Notes: generated from the sequence alone by a model not told the origin. DNA of 64,000 bases from an uncultured Aquimarina sp. (GCF_947492965.1 NZ_CANLOZ010000014.1:1-64000); one strand, 5' to 3'. Numbered from the stretch's first letter, positions 1-9,607 are shown. Made by a program: numbers and translations.

Positions 1-175
1 CCAGGAAGAATGGGTCTACATTGAGAAGCAACACTACAACTATGACCAGTAGCACCACTTCCATTGGATGGACAACTCGATGGATAACCACCTTTTATAT
101 AGGATCGCTCTTCTTTGTGTAATTGATTAATACTTTCGATGATTGTTGATTGGTATGAGGTAGGTGTTATAAATT
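1..175 (-). pseudogene. Possible remnant of a Cys-rich double-glycine leader peptide
   Basis: The minus strand is open in one frame from about 175 through the left edge. It reads as a leader-like stretch (INQLHKEERSYIKGG) followed by a Cys/Ser/Gly-rich tail beginning YPSSCPSNGSG. This resembles small Bacteroidota precursor peptides with a Lys/Glu-rich leader and a GG cleavage site. No ATG, GTG or TTG exists in this frame before an upstream TAG, so it is either a decayed gene or uses an unusual start. On the plus strand another frame reads QEEWVYIEKQHYNYDQ then stop at about 50, which could instead be the tail of a gene entering from the left. Both readings are uncertain. Confidence 0.3.
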
Positions 176-191
176 GCTATATCTCAAAAAT

Positions 192-225
192 AAAAGCCCA
201 AATTAAAAATGAAATTTGGACTTTT
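192..225 (-). terminator. Terminator of the hybrid kinase gene
   Basis: A 13-bp inverted repeat (AAAAGCCCAAATT with AATTTGGACTTTT, one C/A mismatch) with an 8-nt loop lies about 55 nt past the kinase stop codon. On the minus strand the stem is followed by a T-rich run (TTTTATTTTTG), as expected for intrinsic termination. Confidence 0.6.
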
Positions 226-279
226 AAAAGAGAATATTAACCAGTAGCTAATATCTTTAATGCGGTAAGTAATATAAAT

Positions 280-2493
280 CTAGGAGGCCTTAGAAATTTC
301 TCCATTTAGATTTGTTTCAATTTTGTTAAAGAATTCTTCGTTCTTATAGGGTTTTCTTAAGAAATCATTGAAACCTGAGTTCGGGTCTAAAATTGCTTGT
401 ACAGTGTCTTGTGTGTCAGATGCTGTTAATGCTATGATAGGAACTGTGGGGTTAAATGTTCTAATTATTTTAGTTGCTTCCATACCTCCCATATTTGGCA
501 TATTCAGATCCATAAGAATTAGATCGTAATGATTTTCCTTAACCATTTGCGTAGCTATTAGACCATCATCAGCGATTTCTGAAGGATAACCTTTGGTTTT
601 TAGAACATTTTTAGTTACAATTTGATTTATTTTATTGTCTTCAACAATAAGTATTTTATAGTCTTCTTTATTTAAAAGAGGAATACATTCTTTTTGTTTG
701 TTAATAGGACTACTATTTTCTTTAGTTGTATCAATCTCAAAATCTACCGTAAAATAGAATGTTGTTCCTTTACCTGGGGTACTGTTGATTTTTATATCGC
801 CTCCATGAAGATTTACTAAATTTTTTACAATATGTAAACCTAAACCTGTTCCTGTGGTGTGATCTTTGGCATCCGCTTGAGAGAATTTTTCAAATATTAT
901 TTCTTGTTTGTCTAATGGAATACCTCTTCCATCATCTTTTATTTCAAATGTGATTTCTACTTTGTTGTTTTTTACAATTGGATTAATAAAATTCAGCCAT
1001 ATGTTTCCATTTTTGGTAAATTTATTCGCGTTACTAATAAGATTAATAAAAATTTGAGATAATCTTACTTGGTCTCCAATCAAGTGATGTGGAATTTTTT
1101 CATCAAAATTTAAGTGTAATGTATTTCCATTTTTGTCTGCTTGATATTCGAATGAGTTTTTGATATCATCTGCCAATCCTTTTATATTGTAACTAGTTTT
1201 ATCTAATGTAATCTCGTAAGATTCCATTTTTGTTACTTGTAATACATCATTAATAAGGTTTAGTAGATGATCCGCAGAGAATTTCATTAGTTTTATAAAT
1301 TTATGATTTTCTTCATCTTTAATTCTTTCCATAAGGATAGAAGATAAACCAACTACTCCATATAACGGAGTTCTAAGCTCATGACTTACAGTAGAAATGA
1401 ACTTTGTTTTAACAGCAGCTAATCTGTCGGACTTTTCTTTGGAAATTTTAAGTTCTTTATTCCTAATGGCTAAAGATTCACCTAGAATTTTTGTTTTTCT
1501 ATGATTATAAATAAAGAAACAAAACAGAATCAAACATAATACTAATAAGGATAATGTGAAAATTGAAATTTTTTGTGACTGTTTTGCTTTTTCTGTTTGT
1601 ATAGTATTATTCTTATTACTAACAACTAGTTTTTCTTTAAACTCGTTATTTTCTAATTTTTCTATTTCTAGTGCAGTTTCATGATGTGTTGTGTATTTTT
1701 TTAAAATGGCATAGGCTCTATCTTGCCTTCCTAGTTTAACAAGCAAATCTTCATACTTTTTGTAAACAGTCATAGCTTGTCTGAACATTTTGTTTTTTTC
1801 TGCAATTGAGGCAGCCATTTCGAAATACCGAATAGCATTGCTATAGTTTTTGTGAATCACAAAGTATTCTCCAAACCTAGTATAAGTGTTTAATAGATTA
1901 ACTGGGTATTGTGAATTGTTTCTGAAATATTTTTGACATTTCTCTAATAAAGAATATGCTTTTCTATAATTTCTTGTTTTTAAATAAATGTTTGCCAAAT
2001 TAAGTTCCACTACATGCAAGGAATGCATGTCTAAATCTTCAGAATATTTGTAGATTTCTTTAATTCTTTTTAAAGCTCTTCCAGGTTTATTAAAGCCTTC
2101 TAGATATACTAATGCAAGATTGTTGTTTACATCTATGGTAAGTTCAGAATTATCCTTTAGTTCTTTTATAAATAATTCAGCAACTTTATATTCTTTTAGG
2201 GCTTTTTTGTATTCTTTGTTTGAATAATAGATATTACCTAGTAAATTGTATGCATACCCCTTAATATAATATTCCTGTTGACTATTGAATTTAGAAGAAA
2301 CATCAATAATCCTTTCAATTATCATAACACCATTAGCTCTTCCAATGGAGTTTAAATGTTCTTCGGTATCTGTAATTGTACAGGTAAGTTCCGAAAATGA
2401 CATTTCTTCATATTGATTTGCGTATATGGTAGAATGAAATAGATTAATACATACGAAACATATAAAATACTGGGCTATTTTAGTACTTTTCAT
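280..2493 (-). CDS. TPR-containing hybrid sensor histidine kinase
   Basis: A membrane sensor kinase of 737 residues. An N-terminal signal sequence leads into tetratricopeptide-like helices (about residues 40-280), so the sensing part is probably periplasmic. One transmembrane segment lies near 310-330 (FTLSLLVLCLILFCFF). Then come a HisKA domain with the phospho-acceptor His in STVSHELRTP (about 370), a HATPase with its N box (NANKFTKNG), DDGRGIP and GTGLGLHIV, and a C-terminal receiver domain with the phospho-accepting Asp in LILMDLNMP (about 661) and the conserved Lys in LRKPY. It is a complete phosphorelay protein. No cognate regulator gene is adjacent, so its target is unknown; the internal receiver may pass phosphate to a separate HPt protein. 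Confidence 0.93.
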   Translation of the reverse strand: MKSTKIAQYFICFVCINLFHSTIYANQYEEMSFSELTCTITDTEEHLNSIGRANGVMIIERIIDVSSKFNSQQEYYIKGYAYNLLGNIYYSNKEYKKALKEYKVAELFIKELKDNSELTIDVNNNLALVYLEGFNKPGRALKRIKEIYKYSEDLDMHSLHVVELNLANIYLKTRNYRKAYSLLEKCQKYFRNNSQYPVNLLNTYTRFGEYFVIHKNYSNAIRYFEMAASIAEKNKMFRQAMTVYKKYEDLLVKLGRQDRAYAILKKYTTHHETALEIEKLENNEFKEKLVVSNKNNTIQTEKAKQSQKISIFTLSLLVLCLILFCFFIYNHRKTKILGESLAIRNKELKISKEKSDRLAAVKTKFISTVSHELRTPLYGVVGLSSILMERIKDEENHKFIKLMKFSADHLLNLINDVLQVTKMESYEITLDKTSYNIKGLADDIKNSFEYQADKNGNTLHLNFDEKIPHHLIGDQVRLSQIFINLISNANKFTKNGNIWLNFINPIVKNNKVEITFEIKDDGRGIPLDKQEIIFEKFSQADAKDHTTGTGLGLHIVKNLVNLHGGDIKINSTPGKGTTFYFTVDFEIDTTKENSSPINKQKECIPLLNKEDYKILIVEDNKINQIVTKNVLKTKGYPSEIADDGLIATQMVKENHYDLILMDLNMPNMGGMEATKIIRTFNPTVPIIALTASDTQDTVQAILDPNSGFNDFLRKPYKNEEFFNKIETNLNGEISKAS

Positions 2494-2652
2494 TGTTTAT
2501 GACAGATTTTAGGGCAATCAAATATAGTTAAAAAAAACAAAATAACGGTTTAAATACTTATTAAATACGGTTAAAGTGTAATTTTTTACGTTTCATGATA
2601 ATTAAAATAAGTTTATTCTTACATTGTTAATTGATATTTACAAGTAATATAT

Positions 2653-2684
2653 TTGAGTAAGTACAAATCACTTTTTTATTTTTG
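2653..2684 (+). promoter_or_regulatory. Bacteroidota promoter, leaderless start
   Basis: TATTTTTG at 2677-2684 fits the TAnnTTTG -7 element, and TTG at 2653-2655 fits the -33 element. The -7 element ends 7 nt before the ATG at 2691, so transcription would begin at or next to the start codon, giving a leaderless mRNA. Confidence 0.5.
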
Positions 2685-2690
2685 TGTTTA

Positions 2691-3317
2691 ATGAAACAAC
2701 AATCTGATTTAGAAGAAAAGTGGAATTGGTTAAGTCATGGTTTAGGATTTATCATGTCAATATTAGGTCTATTTGTATTGATATTTTATGATAATGGCAA
2801 AACACCTTTCAGCAAATTTTCAATTTGCATATATGGAGTATCTTTAATTGTTTTATATTTTTCTTCTGCACTATATCATTATATAAGAGATCTTAATTTA
2901 AAGAATAAATTAAGAATCATGGATCATGTAGGGATATATATATTAATTGCAGGAACTTATACTCCTGTAACCCTAATAGCTTTAGTACATAGTAAGGGAT
3001 GGTTGCTTTTTATTTTAGTTTGGTCGTTAGCACTCTTGGGTTCTATTTTGAAGTTGTTTTTCACTGGTAAATACGAAGTTGTTTCGGTTCTTCTTTATTT
3101 ATTAATGGGATGGTTAATCGTGATAGATTTTTCACAACTTACAGAAATAGTTGGTAAAAATGCAATCATGTATTTGATTTATGGAGGTTTAGCTTATACT
3201 GTTGGGATTATTTTTTATGCGGTTAAAAAACTAAATTTTAATCATGTGATTTGGCATTTTTTTGTTCTGGCAGGAAGTGTTTTTCACTTCATATTTATCT
3301 GGAAATTTGTCATATGA
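2691..3317 (+). CDS. Hemolysin III / PAQR-family membrane protein
   Basis: A polytopic membrane protein with about seven hydrophobic segments. It has the family signatures: an early SHGLGF motif, the SALYH motif near residue 65, DHVGIYILIAGTYTP near 90, and a C-terminal WHFFVLAGSVFHF. The His, Asp and Ser residues of these motifs form a metal site in PAQR/hemolysin III proteins. In bacteria the family (TrhA/YqfA) is linked to membrane-lipid homeostasis; haemolysis is historical and not implied. The frame is open three codons further upstream from a TTG, but ATG 2691 is preferred because a promoter element ends just before it. Confidence 0.9.
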   Translation: MKQQSDLEEKWNWLSHGLGFIMSILGLFVLIFYDNGKTPFSKFSICIYGVSLIVLYFSSALYHYIRDLNLKNKLRIMDHVGIYILIAGTYTPVTLIALVHSKGWLLFILVWSLALLGSILKLFFTGKYEVVSVLLYLLMGWLIVIDFSQLTEIVGKNAIMYLIYGGLAYTVGIIFYAVKKLNFNHVIWHFFVLAGSVFHFIFIWKFVI

Positions 3318-3529
3318 AAATAAAGTAACCAGACCAAAATCATAGATTAATGATAGCTATAGTTATAGATCTTATTATACTAACTAATATTAAAATAGGA
3401 GAATTTAACAAGATTTGATCGATGTCATTTTTTATCACATCAAAAAAATAAATAAATGGAGGTAACATTTTTACTTTTTATGATACTTAGTATATACGTT
3501 GTTTTTATTTTTAAAATTACTAACAGAAT

Positions 3530-6500
3530 ATGAAATTAAATTACTCAGTCTTATTTATAATTTTATCAGTAGGCTTTTCTTTTGGTCAGACGCCGTCAAA
3601 TGATGATATTCAAAATGCTACAATAATAGATGGTTTACCTTTTGTGGACCAATTTGTACGTACAGATTTAGCAACAACTAGCTCTGGTGGTGGAATGAAT
3701 AATTGTGACTTCAGTAATGTGTTGACTAGAGTGTATTATAAATATTTACCAGCTTCCAATGAATCTATTATGATTGGAATAACAGATAATGGTATAAACT
3801 CCATCGTTTTAGCATATGAGTCAGATACCACGGATGCAACTTCTGATTCTGATTTAACTTTGGTAACTGGTTTAGATTGTGCCGCAGGAAATTCTATAGA
3901 GTTGGAATTGATTGCTGGCAAAACTTATTACTTTGTGATATCCAATCCTAATTCTGCTACTCATATTATTGCGATTTCTAACACAGAAAATGATATTATA
4001 AATATCCCAGATTCAAATTTAAAAAGTGCTTTGATTAATGGAGATATAATAGAACTTGATCAAGATCCAAATAGTTCTCATTTTATTGGTGGAATCGATG
4101 AGATTATAGATGCGGATCTTAATAATGATGGTGAAATTCAAGAAAGTGAAGCTTTATTCGTTACTTATTTAGACGTTTCAAGTGAATTTTCAGCCCCAGA
4201 GAACGAAAAAATAAGTGATCTTACTGGAATTGAGTATTTTACAAATTTGGAATATTTAGATGTAAGTAATAATAATATAAGCAATTTGGGGATATTAGAT
4301 GGTTCTAGTTTGAGAACATTGATTTGCTATTCTAATGTACTAACAAATATTAATGTATCTGGGTTTTCTAATCTAGAAAACTTTCTTTGTGGAGGAAATC
4401 AGCTTACTACCATAGATGTTTCTCAAAATCTTATGTTGAGAGAATTAGAAGTAGGAAGCAATCAATTACTTGATATTGATGTTACTCAGAATACTCTTCT
4501 TACGAGTTTACGTTTTGGCGATGATAATATAGCTCAAATTGATGTAACACAAAATCCCGAACTACTATTTTTAGAATGTGTTAGTAGTAAATTAACTCAT
4601 ATTGATGTAACACAAAATACTAAGTTAAATCACCTTTGGCTTTCTAGGAATCAAATATCAGATATCGATATTTCGAAAAATACAGCTTTAGAAATACTTT
4701 GGATATCGAGGAATGATTTAAACCATATAGATTTATCAAATAATTTGGAACTAAAACAATTATCAATTTGGGAAAATAATTTGACAGAGATAGATATAAG
4801 TAATAATATTCTTTTAGAAAGATTATTTATTAGTTCCAATGACTTATCTAATATTAGTGTTTCCAATAACACCAAACTAAGAGAGTTCGATTGTGCTAAT
4901 ATGCAACTATCAGAATTAGATGTTACCCAAAATGCCGACTTGGAATCTTTAAATTGTAGTAACAATCAATTAACTTTATTAGATGTATCTCAAAATCTAA
5001 AGTTGAATGATTTTGTCTGTCATACAAATCAGTTAACATCGTTAGATGTTACTCAGAATTTAGATTTACAAACTTTAAGATTAGGTACTAATCCTATTCA
5101 AGAAATCGATGTTTCTCAAAACCAGTTGTTGTCTAATTTTAATTCTTTCGGAACCTCAATTATTAACTTGGATCTATCTAATAATCCTAATTTATCTATA
5201 GTTAGTGTAGGTAATAATTACAATTTACAAAGTGTAAATCTGAAAAATGGGAATAATCAAAATATTACTTCTGAAAATTTTTATGCTCTGGATTCTCCCA
5301 ACTTACAGACTATATGCGTAGATGACTTGGATTATGCAGTGAATAACTTTACCAATAAGGAACCATTAACCTTTTTTGTAGATAACTGTTCACAAAATAG
5401 TATTAACTATAATGTAATCGAAGGTGATATAGTTTTCGATGAGTTTCTTGATGGGTGTGATCCTACTGATCTTTTTACACCTAATATTAAGGTTACAACC
5501 TCTGATGGAACAAATGAGTTTTCCACGTTTACGAATAATAAAGGTTTCTATAGATTATTTTTAGGTGATAATACCTACGATACTTCAGTATCTATGCTCC
5601 CAGATTTTGTTGAGGCCTCTCCCATAACCAAGAATACGATCTTCTCGGGATTTGGAAATACAGAGGTAATAGACTTTTGTCTTGTATCTAACACTAGTAA
5701 TATCAGTGATGTGGAGATCCTAGTATTTCCAATTGCAGAAGCCAGACCCGGTTTTGATGCTGAATACCAAGTTGTGTATCAAAATAAAGGAATTACTACT
5801 TTGGACGGAACTATAACTTTTCAATTTGACGCTGGTAAGCAATCTTTTATAAGTTCTATTCCTACTGAAACTGATGTGTTTTCTAATTCTATTACTTTTG
5901 ATTACGCAAATCTAAAACCATTTGAAATTAGAACTGTTGATATTAAGATGTCTACGTTTGCTCCTCCTTCGGTTAATGATGGAGATGTTTTGACTTTTAC
6001 TTCCTCAATTACCACTAATCAGGTAGATCAAATACCAGACGATAATTTTTATACCATAGAACAAACAGTGGTTAATTCTTATGATCCTAATGATAAACTA
6101 GTATTGCAGGGTGCTGAGATTTTTGTAGAGCAAGCATCTGATTATTTGGATTATGTAATTCGTTTTCAAAATACAGGTACTGCCAGTGCAATTAATGTTA
6201 GAATTACGGATAGATTAAATGAAAATCTTGATTGGAGTACGATTCAGCCATTATCTGCGAGCCATAATTATAGAACACAGATTACTAATGGCGATTTTGT
6301 AGAGTTTATTTTTGATGATATTAATCTCCCTGCCGAACAAGATGATTTAAATGGGAGCAATGGTTTCGTGGCGTTTAGAATAAAACCTAAAGATGGTATT
6401 GCCGTTGGAGATATTATAACTGGAAACGCTAATATTTATTTCGATTTTAATGTGCCTATTATTACTAATGTTGTAAGCACAGAAGTAATTGAGCTTTTAG

Positions 6501-6760
6501 ATATCGAAGAATTTACAGAAGAGACTTCATTCTTTACTATACACCCTAACCCTGTGGTAGATTATATTCATATCGAAAGTAAAAGTTTGATTACATCGGT
6601 TGTAGTTTTTGATATTAATGGTAGAATACTAAAAAATATTAAATCAAATAACCAAAGTGCTAAATTACAACTCAATATTAATGATCTGGACAAAGGTGTT
6701 TATTTTTTCCAAATTGAATCTTCTTCAAAAAAGAAAGTATTTAAGATTAGTAAAAACTAG
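3530..6760 (+). CDS. Secreted leucine-rich-repeat protein with T9SS sorting domain
   Basis: A 1076-residue secreted protein. A signal peptide (cleaved after about FSFGQ) precedes a roughly 150-residue beta-rich region. A long array of 21-residue leucine-rich repeats follows (about 200-600), each of the form LTxIDVTQNxxLxxLxxxxNQ. After this come a carboxypeptidase-regulatory-like segment (about 630-720), a DUF11/DUF7619-like region with SYDPNDK and IYFDFNVPI (about 730-990), and a C-terminal T9SS type A sorting domain starting HPNPVVDYI and containing DLDKGVYFFQI. The last domain targets proteins across the outer membrane by the gliding/type IX system. It probably acts at the cell surface as an adhesin or binding scaffold. 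The substrate is unknown, and no enzyme motif is visible. Confidence 0.9.
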   Translation: MKLNYSVLFIILSVGFSFGQTPSNDDIQNATIIDGLPFVDQFVRTDLATTSSGGGMNNCDFSNVLTRVYYKYLPASNESIMIGITDNGINSIVLAYESDTTDATSDSDLTLVTGLDCAAGNSIELELIAGKTYYFVISNPNSATHIIAISNTENDIINIPDSNLKSALINGDIIELDQDPNSSHFIGGIDEIIDADLNNDGEIQESEALFVTYLDVSSEFSAPENEKISDLTGIEYFTNLEYLDVSNNNISNLGILDGSSLRTLICYSNVLTNINVSGFSNLENFLCGGNQLTTIDVSQNLMLRELEVGSNQLLDIDVTQNTLLTSLRFGDDNIAQIDVTQNPELLFLECVSSKLTHIDVTQNTKLNHLWLSRNQISDIDISKNTALEILWISRNDLNHIDLSNNLELKQLSIWENNLTEIDISNNILLERLFISSNDLSNISVSNNTKLREFDCANMQLSELDVTQNADLESLNCSNNQLTLLDVSQNLKLNDFVCHTNQLTSLDVTQNLDLQTLRLGTNPIQEIDVSQNQLLSNFNSFGTSIINLDLSNNPNLSIVSVGNNYNLQSVNLKNGNNQNITSENFYALDSPNLQTICVDDLDYAVNNFTNKEPLTFFVDNCSQNSINYNVIEGDIVFDEFLDGCDPTDLFTPNIKVTTSDGTNEFSTFTNNKGFYRLFLGDNTYDTSVSMLPDFVEASPITKNTIFSGFGNTEVIDFCLVSNTSNISDVEILVFPIAEARPGFDAEYQVVYQNKGITTLDGTITFQFDAGKQSFISSIPTETDVFSNSITFDYANLKPFEIRTVDIKMSTFAPPSVNDGDVLTFTSSITTNQVDQIPDDNFYTIEQTVVNSYDPNDKLVLQGAEIFVEQASDYLDYVIRFQNTGTASAINVRITDRLNENLDWSTIQPLSASHNYRTQITNGDFVEFIFDDINLPAEQDDLNGSNGFVAFRIKPKDGIAVGDIITGNANIYFDFNVPIITNVVSTEVIELLDIEEFTEETSFFTIHPNPVVDYIHIESKSLITSVVVFDINGRILKNIKSNNQSAKLQLNINDLDKGVYFFQIESSSKKKVFKISKN

Positions 6761-6780
6761 CTATTGAATTAGTATAATAT

Positions 6781-6815
6781 AAAAGGAGTACTTCAAAGAG
6801 TACTCCTTTTTTTAT
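6781..6815. terminator. Bidirectional terminator
   Basis: A perfect 12-bp stem (AAAAGGAGTACT / AGTACTCCTTTT) with a 6-nt loop and T-run on both strands lies between the convergent LRR gene and the PLA2-like lipoprotein gene. Confidence 0.85.
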
Positions 6816-6837
6816 TCTACATTTAAAGAGATCGGAT

Positions 6838-7638
6838 TTATCCTCTACACCCTCGTATTACACCAAATACATAATCATCGGCTGCTTCATTAAACTCATC
6901 ACCACAATTACGATCACTGCTTCCGCCACTTGCATTATTCACATTACTACATTGATCATGATCCATACAATCTTTTGTCCAGGCACTAGGAATCCACCAT
7001 CTTCCGCAATCAGCACCACATCTTCCCATACAACCATAATTCCTTTTTGGTTTACTTCCAACTTTTACACGATCTCTATGATTACCGCTAGAATCATCAT
7101 ATTCTGCTGTTACGTATGTGTTTTTTCGTATACATGTAATTCCTTCATTTCTACTTTTTAGATTCATAGAATTTGATGGTGATTGAATACTCCTTTTTGC
7201 ATAGATGTACCCAACAGGTGATTTACCCCAATATTCCATTAATGTTAGCAAAGTATATTCTGCCATTGAGATTTCTCCCTTTTTAGAATCTAGTAGGTAG
7301 TCTGAGATGATTTTTCCTGTATTAAGTAATGCTTCTTTTTGAGGTTCAGAAAAATTATTGTCATGTCCATCAATGCTCATTTTTTCTTTACTAAAATCAA
7401 TGAGAGCATCAATGTTCCGTTTATCAATAGATATTGATACTTTAAATTCGAGCTCAGATATTGCTTTTACAGAATACTCGATAGTACTATTATTAGTGTC
7501 TAATTTACCAGATAGCATATCTTCATTTTGTATTTCTATACCGATTTCTTGAGCTTCTGGAGAGCTATTTTCTTTAGTACATTGAAGACATAAAAATGCA
7601 CATAGCATAATTGCTATGGAGTTAACATAGTTTTTCAT
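6838..7638 (-). CDS. Lipoprotein with phospholipase A2-like domain
   Basis: A 266-residue lipoprotein: signal peptide with lipobox LCLQC, then a low-similarity N-terminal region. The C-terminal ~90 residues are Cys-rich and contain YGCMGRCGADCG followed by TKDCMDHDQC, which resembles the phospholipase A2 active site (a Ca-binding Gly/Cys loop and the CxxHDxC catalytic helix with the His-Asp dyad). Paired cysteines around it (NCGDEF, RGCRG) would form disulfides in the envelope. I infer a secreted or surface-anchored phospholipase-like enzyme; activity and substrate are not established. It stands alone, with a terminator downstream. Confidence 0.65.
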   Translation of the reverse strand: MKNYVNSIAIMLCAFLCLQCTKENSSPEAQEIGIEIQNEDMLSGKLDTNNSTIEYSVKAISELEFKVSISIDKRNIDALIDFSKEKMSIDGHDNNFSEPQKEALLNTGKIISDYLLDSKKGEISMAEYTLLTLMEYWGKSPVGYIYAKRSIQSPSNSMNLKSRNEGITCIRKNTYVTAEYDDSSGNHRDRVKVGSKPKRNYGCMGRCGADCGRWWIPSAWTKDCMDHDQCSNVNNASGGSSDRNCGDEFNEAADDYVFGVIRGCRG

Positions 7639-7762
7639 AATTATTGAGTTTGTGTTTTAGTTACTCCTAAGATAAGAAAAACTACTAAAAATGAGAATTT
7701 ATTAAAATTTTAGCACTAAAATTAAAAAATTGTTATAAAAAATATTTAAAAATATCATAATG

Positions 7763-8191
7763 TTAATCTTGGATAATTTCCTTGTATTCTAAAAAGAAGT
7801 TTTCAAGTTTGTTCATGTAGGTATTTAGAAACTTCATTGTTGTTTCCCATGTTTTTTTGTTATGAATACTTACACCTGGTAACTCGATATATATTTTAGA
7901 AATTACTTTACCGTTTTCTAGAATATATTGTTCATCAAAGATAATGTTGCTTATATATTCTTCTTTAAGAATATTCTTCAGGCTTAAAAATTTATCATAA
8001 TAATATGCTCGAATAAGATCATCATGTGGTTCAATATCAATAGATACTTGAGCAATTTTGGTAGTAAATGTAAACTTAAGTGTTACATCTTTAATTTTGG
8101 TGTTATACAACAACCATTTTCTTGGATACTCAATCCCAAAATTGGTCCAAAATTCCTGTCTTATTTTTTTCGATTCCTCTTTGCTAAACAT
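7763..8191 (-). CDS. DUF4268-family protein
   Basis: A cytoplasmic protein of about 142 residues with no signal or membrane segment. Sequences such as FWTNFGIEYPRKWLLYNTKIK and the helical C-terminus (TMKFLNTYMNKLENFFLEYK) match the DUF4268 type, whose function is unknown; members sometimes occur as domains fused to nuclease-like proteins. ATG 8191 is chosen because it follows the stop codon of the ZIP gene by one nucleotide; an upstream GTG would overlap that gene. It is the last gene of the methyltransferase-ZIP-DUF4268 operon. Confidence 0.75.
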   Translation of the reverse strand: MFSKEESKKIRQEFWTNFGIEYPRKWLLYNTKIKDVTLKFTFTTKIAQVSIDIEPHDDLIRAYYYDKFLSLKNILKEEYISNIIFDEQYILENGKVISKIYIELPGVSIHNKKTWETTMKFLNTYMNKLENFFLEYKEIIQD

Positions 8192-8192
8192 A

Positions 8193-8870
8193 CTATATAA
8201 TATAAGCACATGCTGTGGCCGCTAGAATAACCATCAATTTAGTAATATTAAATTTATGGCCTTCGTTGCTTTCAAATAATATGGTTGTAGATACATGCAA
8301 AAAAATACCAATTACAAGAGCTGTGATTTCCTTATAATATTTTTGTACCGCTTCAAAATGTTCTGAAATCAATGTTCCCAAAGGAGTCATTAAAGCAAAA
8401 ATGAAAAGTAAACCAAGTATGGTAGTTCTTTTTATTTGAGTATTAATTAAAAATGTTGTTAGAATCATAGCAATAGGAATTTTATGAACTATAATTCCCA
8501 CAAGTATTCCTTCTGTATGATGAATAGGAAAACCTTCTAAAAGCGCATGAATACCTAAACTTATAAATAACAATTTAGGGATTCTTGTTGTCTTTTTCTG
8601 AAGGTGAATATGTCCGTGTTCTGCACCTTTCGAAAAATACTCTAATATCTTTTGCAGAAGAATTCCAATCATAATCCAAACACCTGTTTGTTTGGCGTGC
8701 TGATGATCTTCGAAAACTTCGGGTAATAAATTGAATATAGTAATTGCTAATAAAAAAGCACCACTAAATGCTAAAAGTAATTTTAGGTTTTTCTGATTGC
8801 TAGGCTTAAATATATATACAATTAAAGATCCTACAAAAACTGCTAATATGGAAAAAATGTGGTGATACAC
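8193..8870 (-). CDS. ZIP-family divalent metal transporter
   Basis: A 225-residue inner-membrane transporter of about eight hydrophobic segments. A His-rich cytoplasmic loop (GAEHGHIHLQKK, about 85-95) precedes the two ZIP signature helices: LGIHALLEGFPIHH and GIIVHKIPIAMILT carry the His/Glu/Asp residues that bind Zn2+ or related metals. The first helices include NLLPEVFEDH. It probably imports zinc, but metal specificity cannot be read here. It starts with GTG, which shares one base with the TAG stop of the upstream methyltransferase gene (TAGTG), indicating translational coupling. Confidence 0.88.
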   Translation of the reverse strand: MYHHIFSILAVFVGSLIVYIFKPSNQKNLKLLLAFSGAFLLAITIFNLLPEVFEDHQHAKQTGVWIMIGILLQKILEYFSKGAEHGHIHLQKKTTRIPKLLFISLGIHALLEGFPIHHTEGILVGIIVHKIPIAMILTTFLINTQIKRTTILGLLFIFALMTPLGTLISEHFEAVQKYYKEITALVIGIFLHVSTTILFESNEGHKFNITKLMVILAATACAYII

Positions 8871-9601
8871 TATTTAAAAATAAGAATGAGTCTAGAAGAA
8901 TTGGTTTTGTGAAATTTTTGGAGTTGGTAATTTCCAAAAATGTCAATTAAATCTGCTTTAGCTTCGTTAAAGTATGCTTTAAAATCTTCTAATGTTATTG
9001 CTTTTACTTTCTCTGTAAAGAAATAGTCTTCATTATTGTCTTCGAATCTAATTTCTTTATGGATGTATCCTTCTTTTACATATCTTTTTATGTGAAAGGT
9101 AATTCCTGATACTTCCTTAGTTTCTTCTGGTACAAGATGATCAATAACATAATCTACATTCATAAAATCAATTACTCCAAATCCAGTTTCGTTTAAATTT
9201 GATTTTATAGCTTTAATTGTGCTTAGGTTGCATTCTTCTTTTTCAAAATATCCAAAACTCGTAAATAGATTAAAAACTCCAGAAAACTTTTCATGATAAG
9301 GTTTAGACATATCATGTACTCTAAATCTCAGTGTTTCGTTTTCAAATTGAGAAGCATATTTTATGCTATTTTTCGATAAATCCACTCCTGTAACATCAAA
9401 ACCCAATTGATTAAGATAGATACTATGTCTTCCTTTTCCACAAGCAAGATCAAGTAATTTTTCTCCAGGTTCTAGATTTAAATAATTACTTAAGTTGTCC
9501 ATGAATTGCTGCGCTTCTTCATGACCTCTATCTTTATATAATATATGATAATATGGTGTATCAAACCAAGATGCATACCACATTGTAGAATCTTTTAGCA
9601 T
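8870..9601 (-). CDS. Class I SAM-dependent methyltransferase
   Basis: A cytoplasmic methyltransferase of about 243 residues. The SAM-binding motif I is LLDLACGKGRHSIYL, and the acidic residue of motif II is in FDVTGVDLS. The N-terminal WYASWFDTPYYHILY is typical of a Bacteroidota family of small-molecule or protein methyltransferases whose substrate is unknown. The start at 9601 is chosen because a minus-strand TAATTTTG element ends 7 nt upstream; the longer frame reaching 9667 would overlap the divergent gene. It heads an operon with the ZIP and DUF4268 genes. Confidence 0.8.
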   Translation of the reverse strand: MLKDSTMWYASWFDTPYYHILYKDRGHEEAQQFMDNLSNYLNLEPGEKLLDLACGKGRHSIYLNQLGFDVTGVDLSKNSIKYASQFENETLRFRVHDMSKPYHEKFSGVFNLFTSFGYFEKEECNLSTIKAIKSNLNETGFGVIDFMNVDYVIDHLVPEETKEVSGITFHIKRYVKEGYIHKEIRFEDNNEDYFFTEKVKAITLEDFKAYFNEAKADLIDIFGNYQLQKFHKTNSSRLILIFK

Positions 9602-9607
9602 AGGGCG

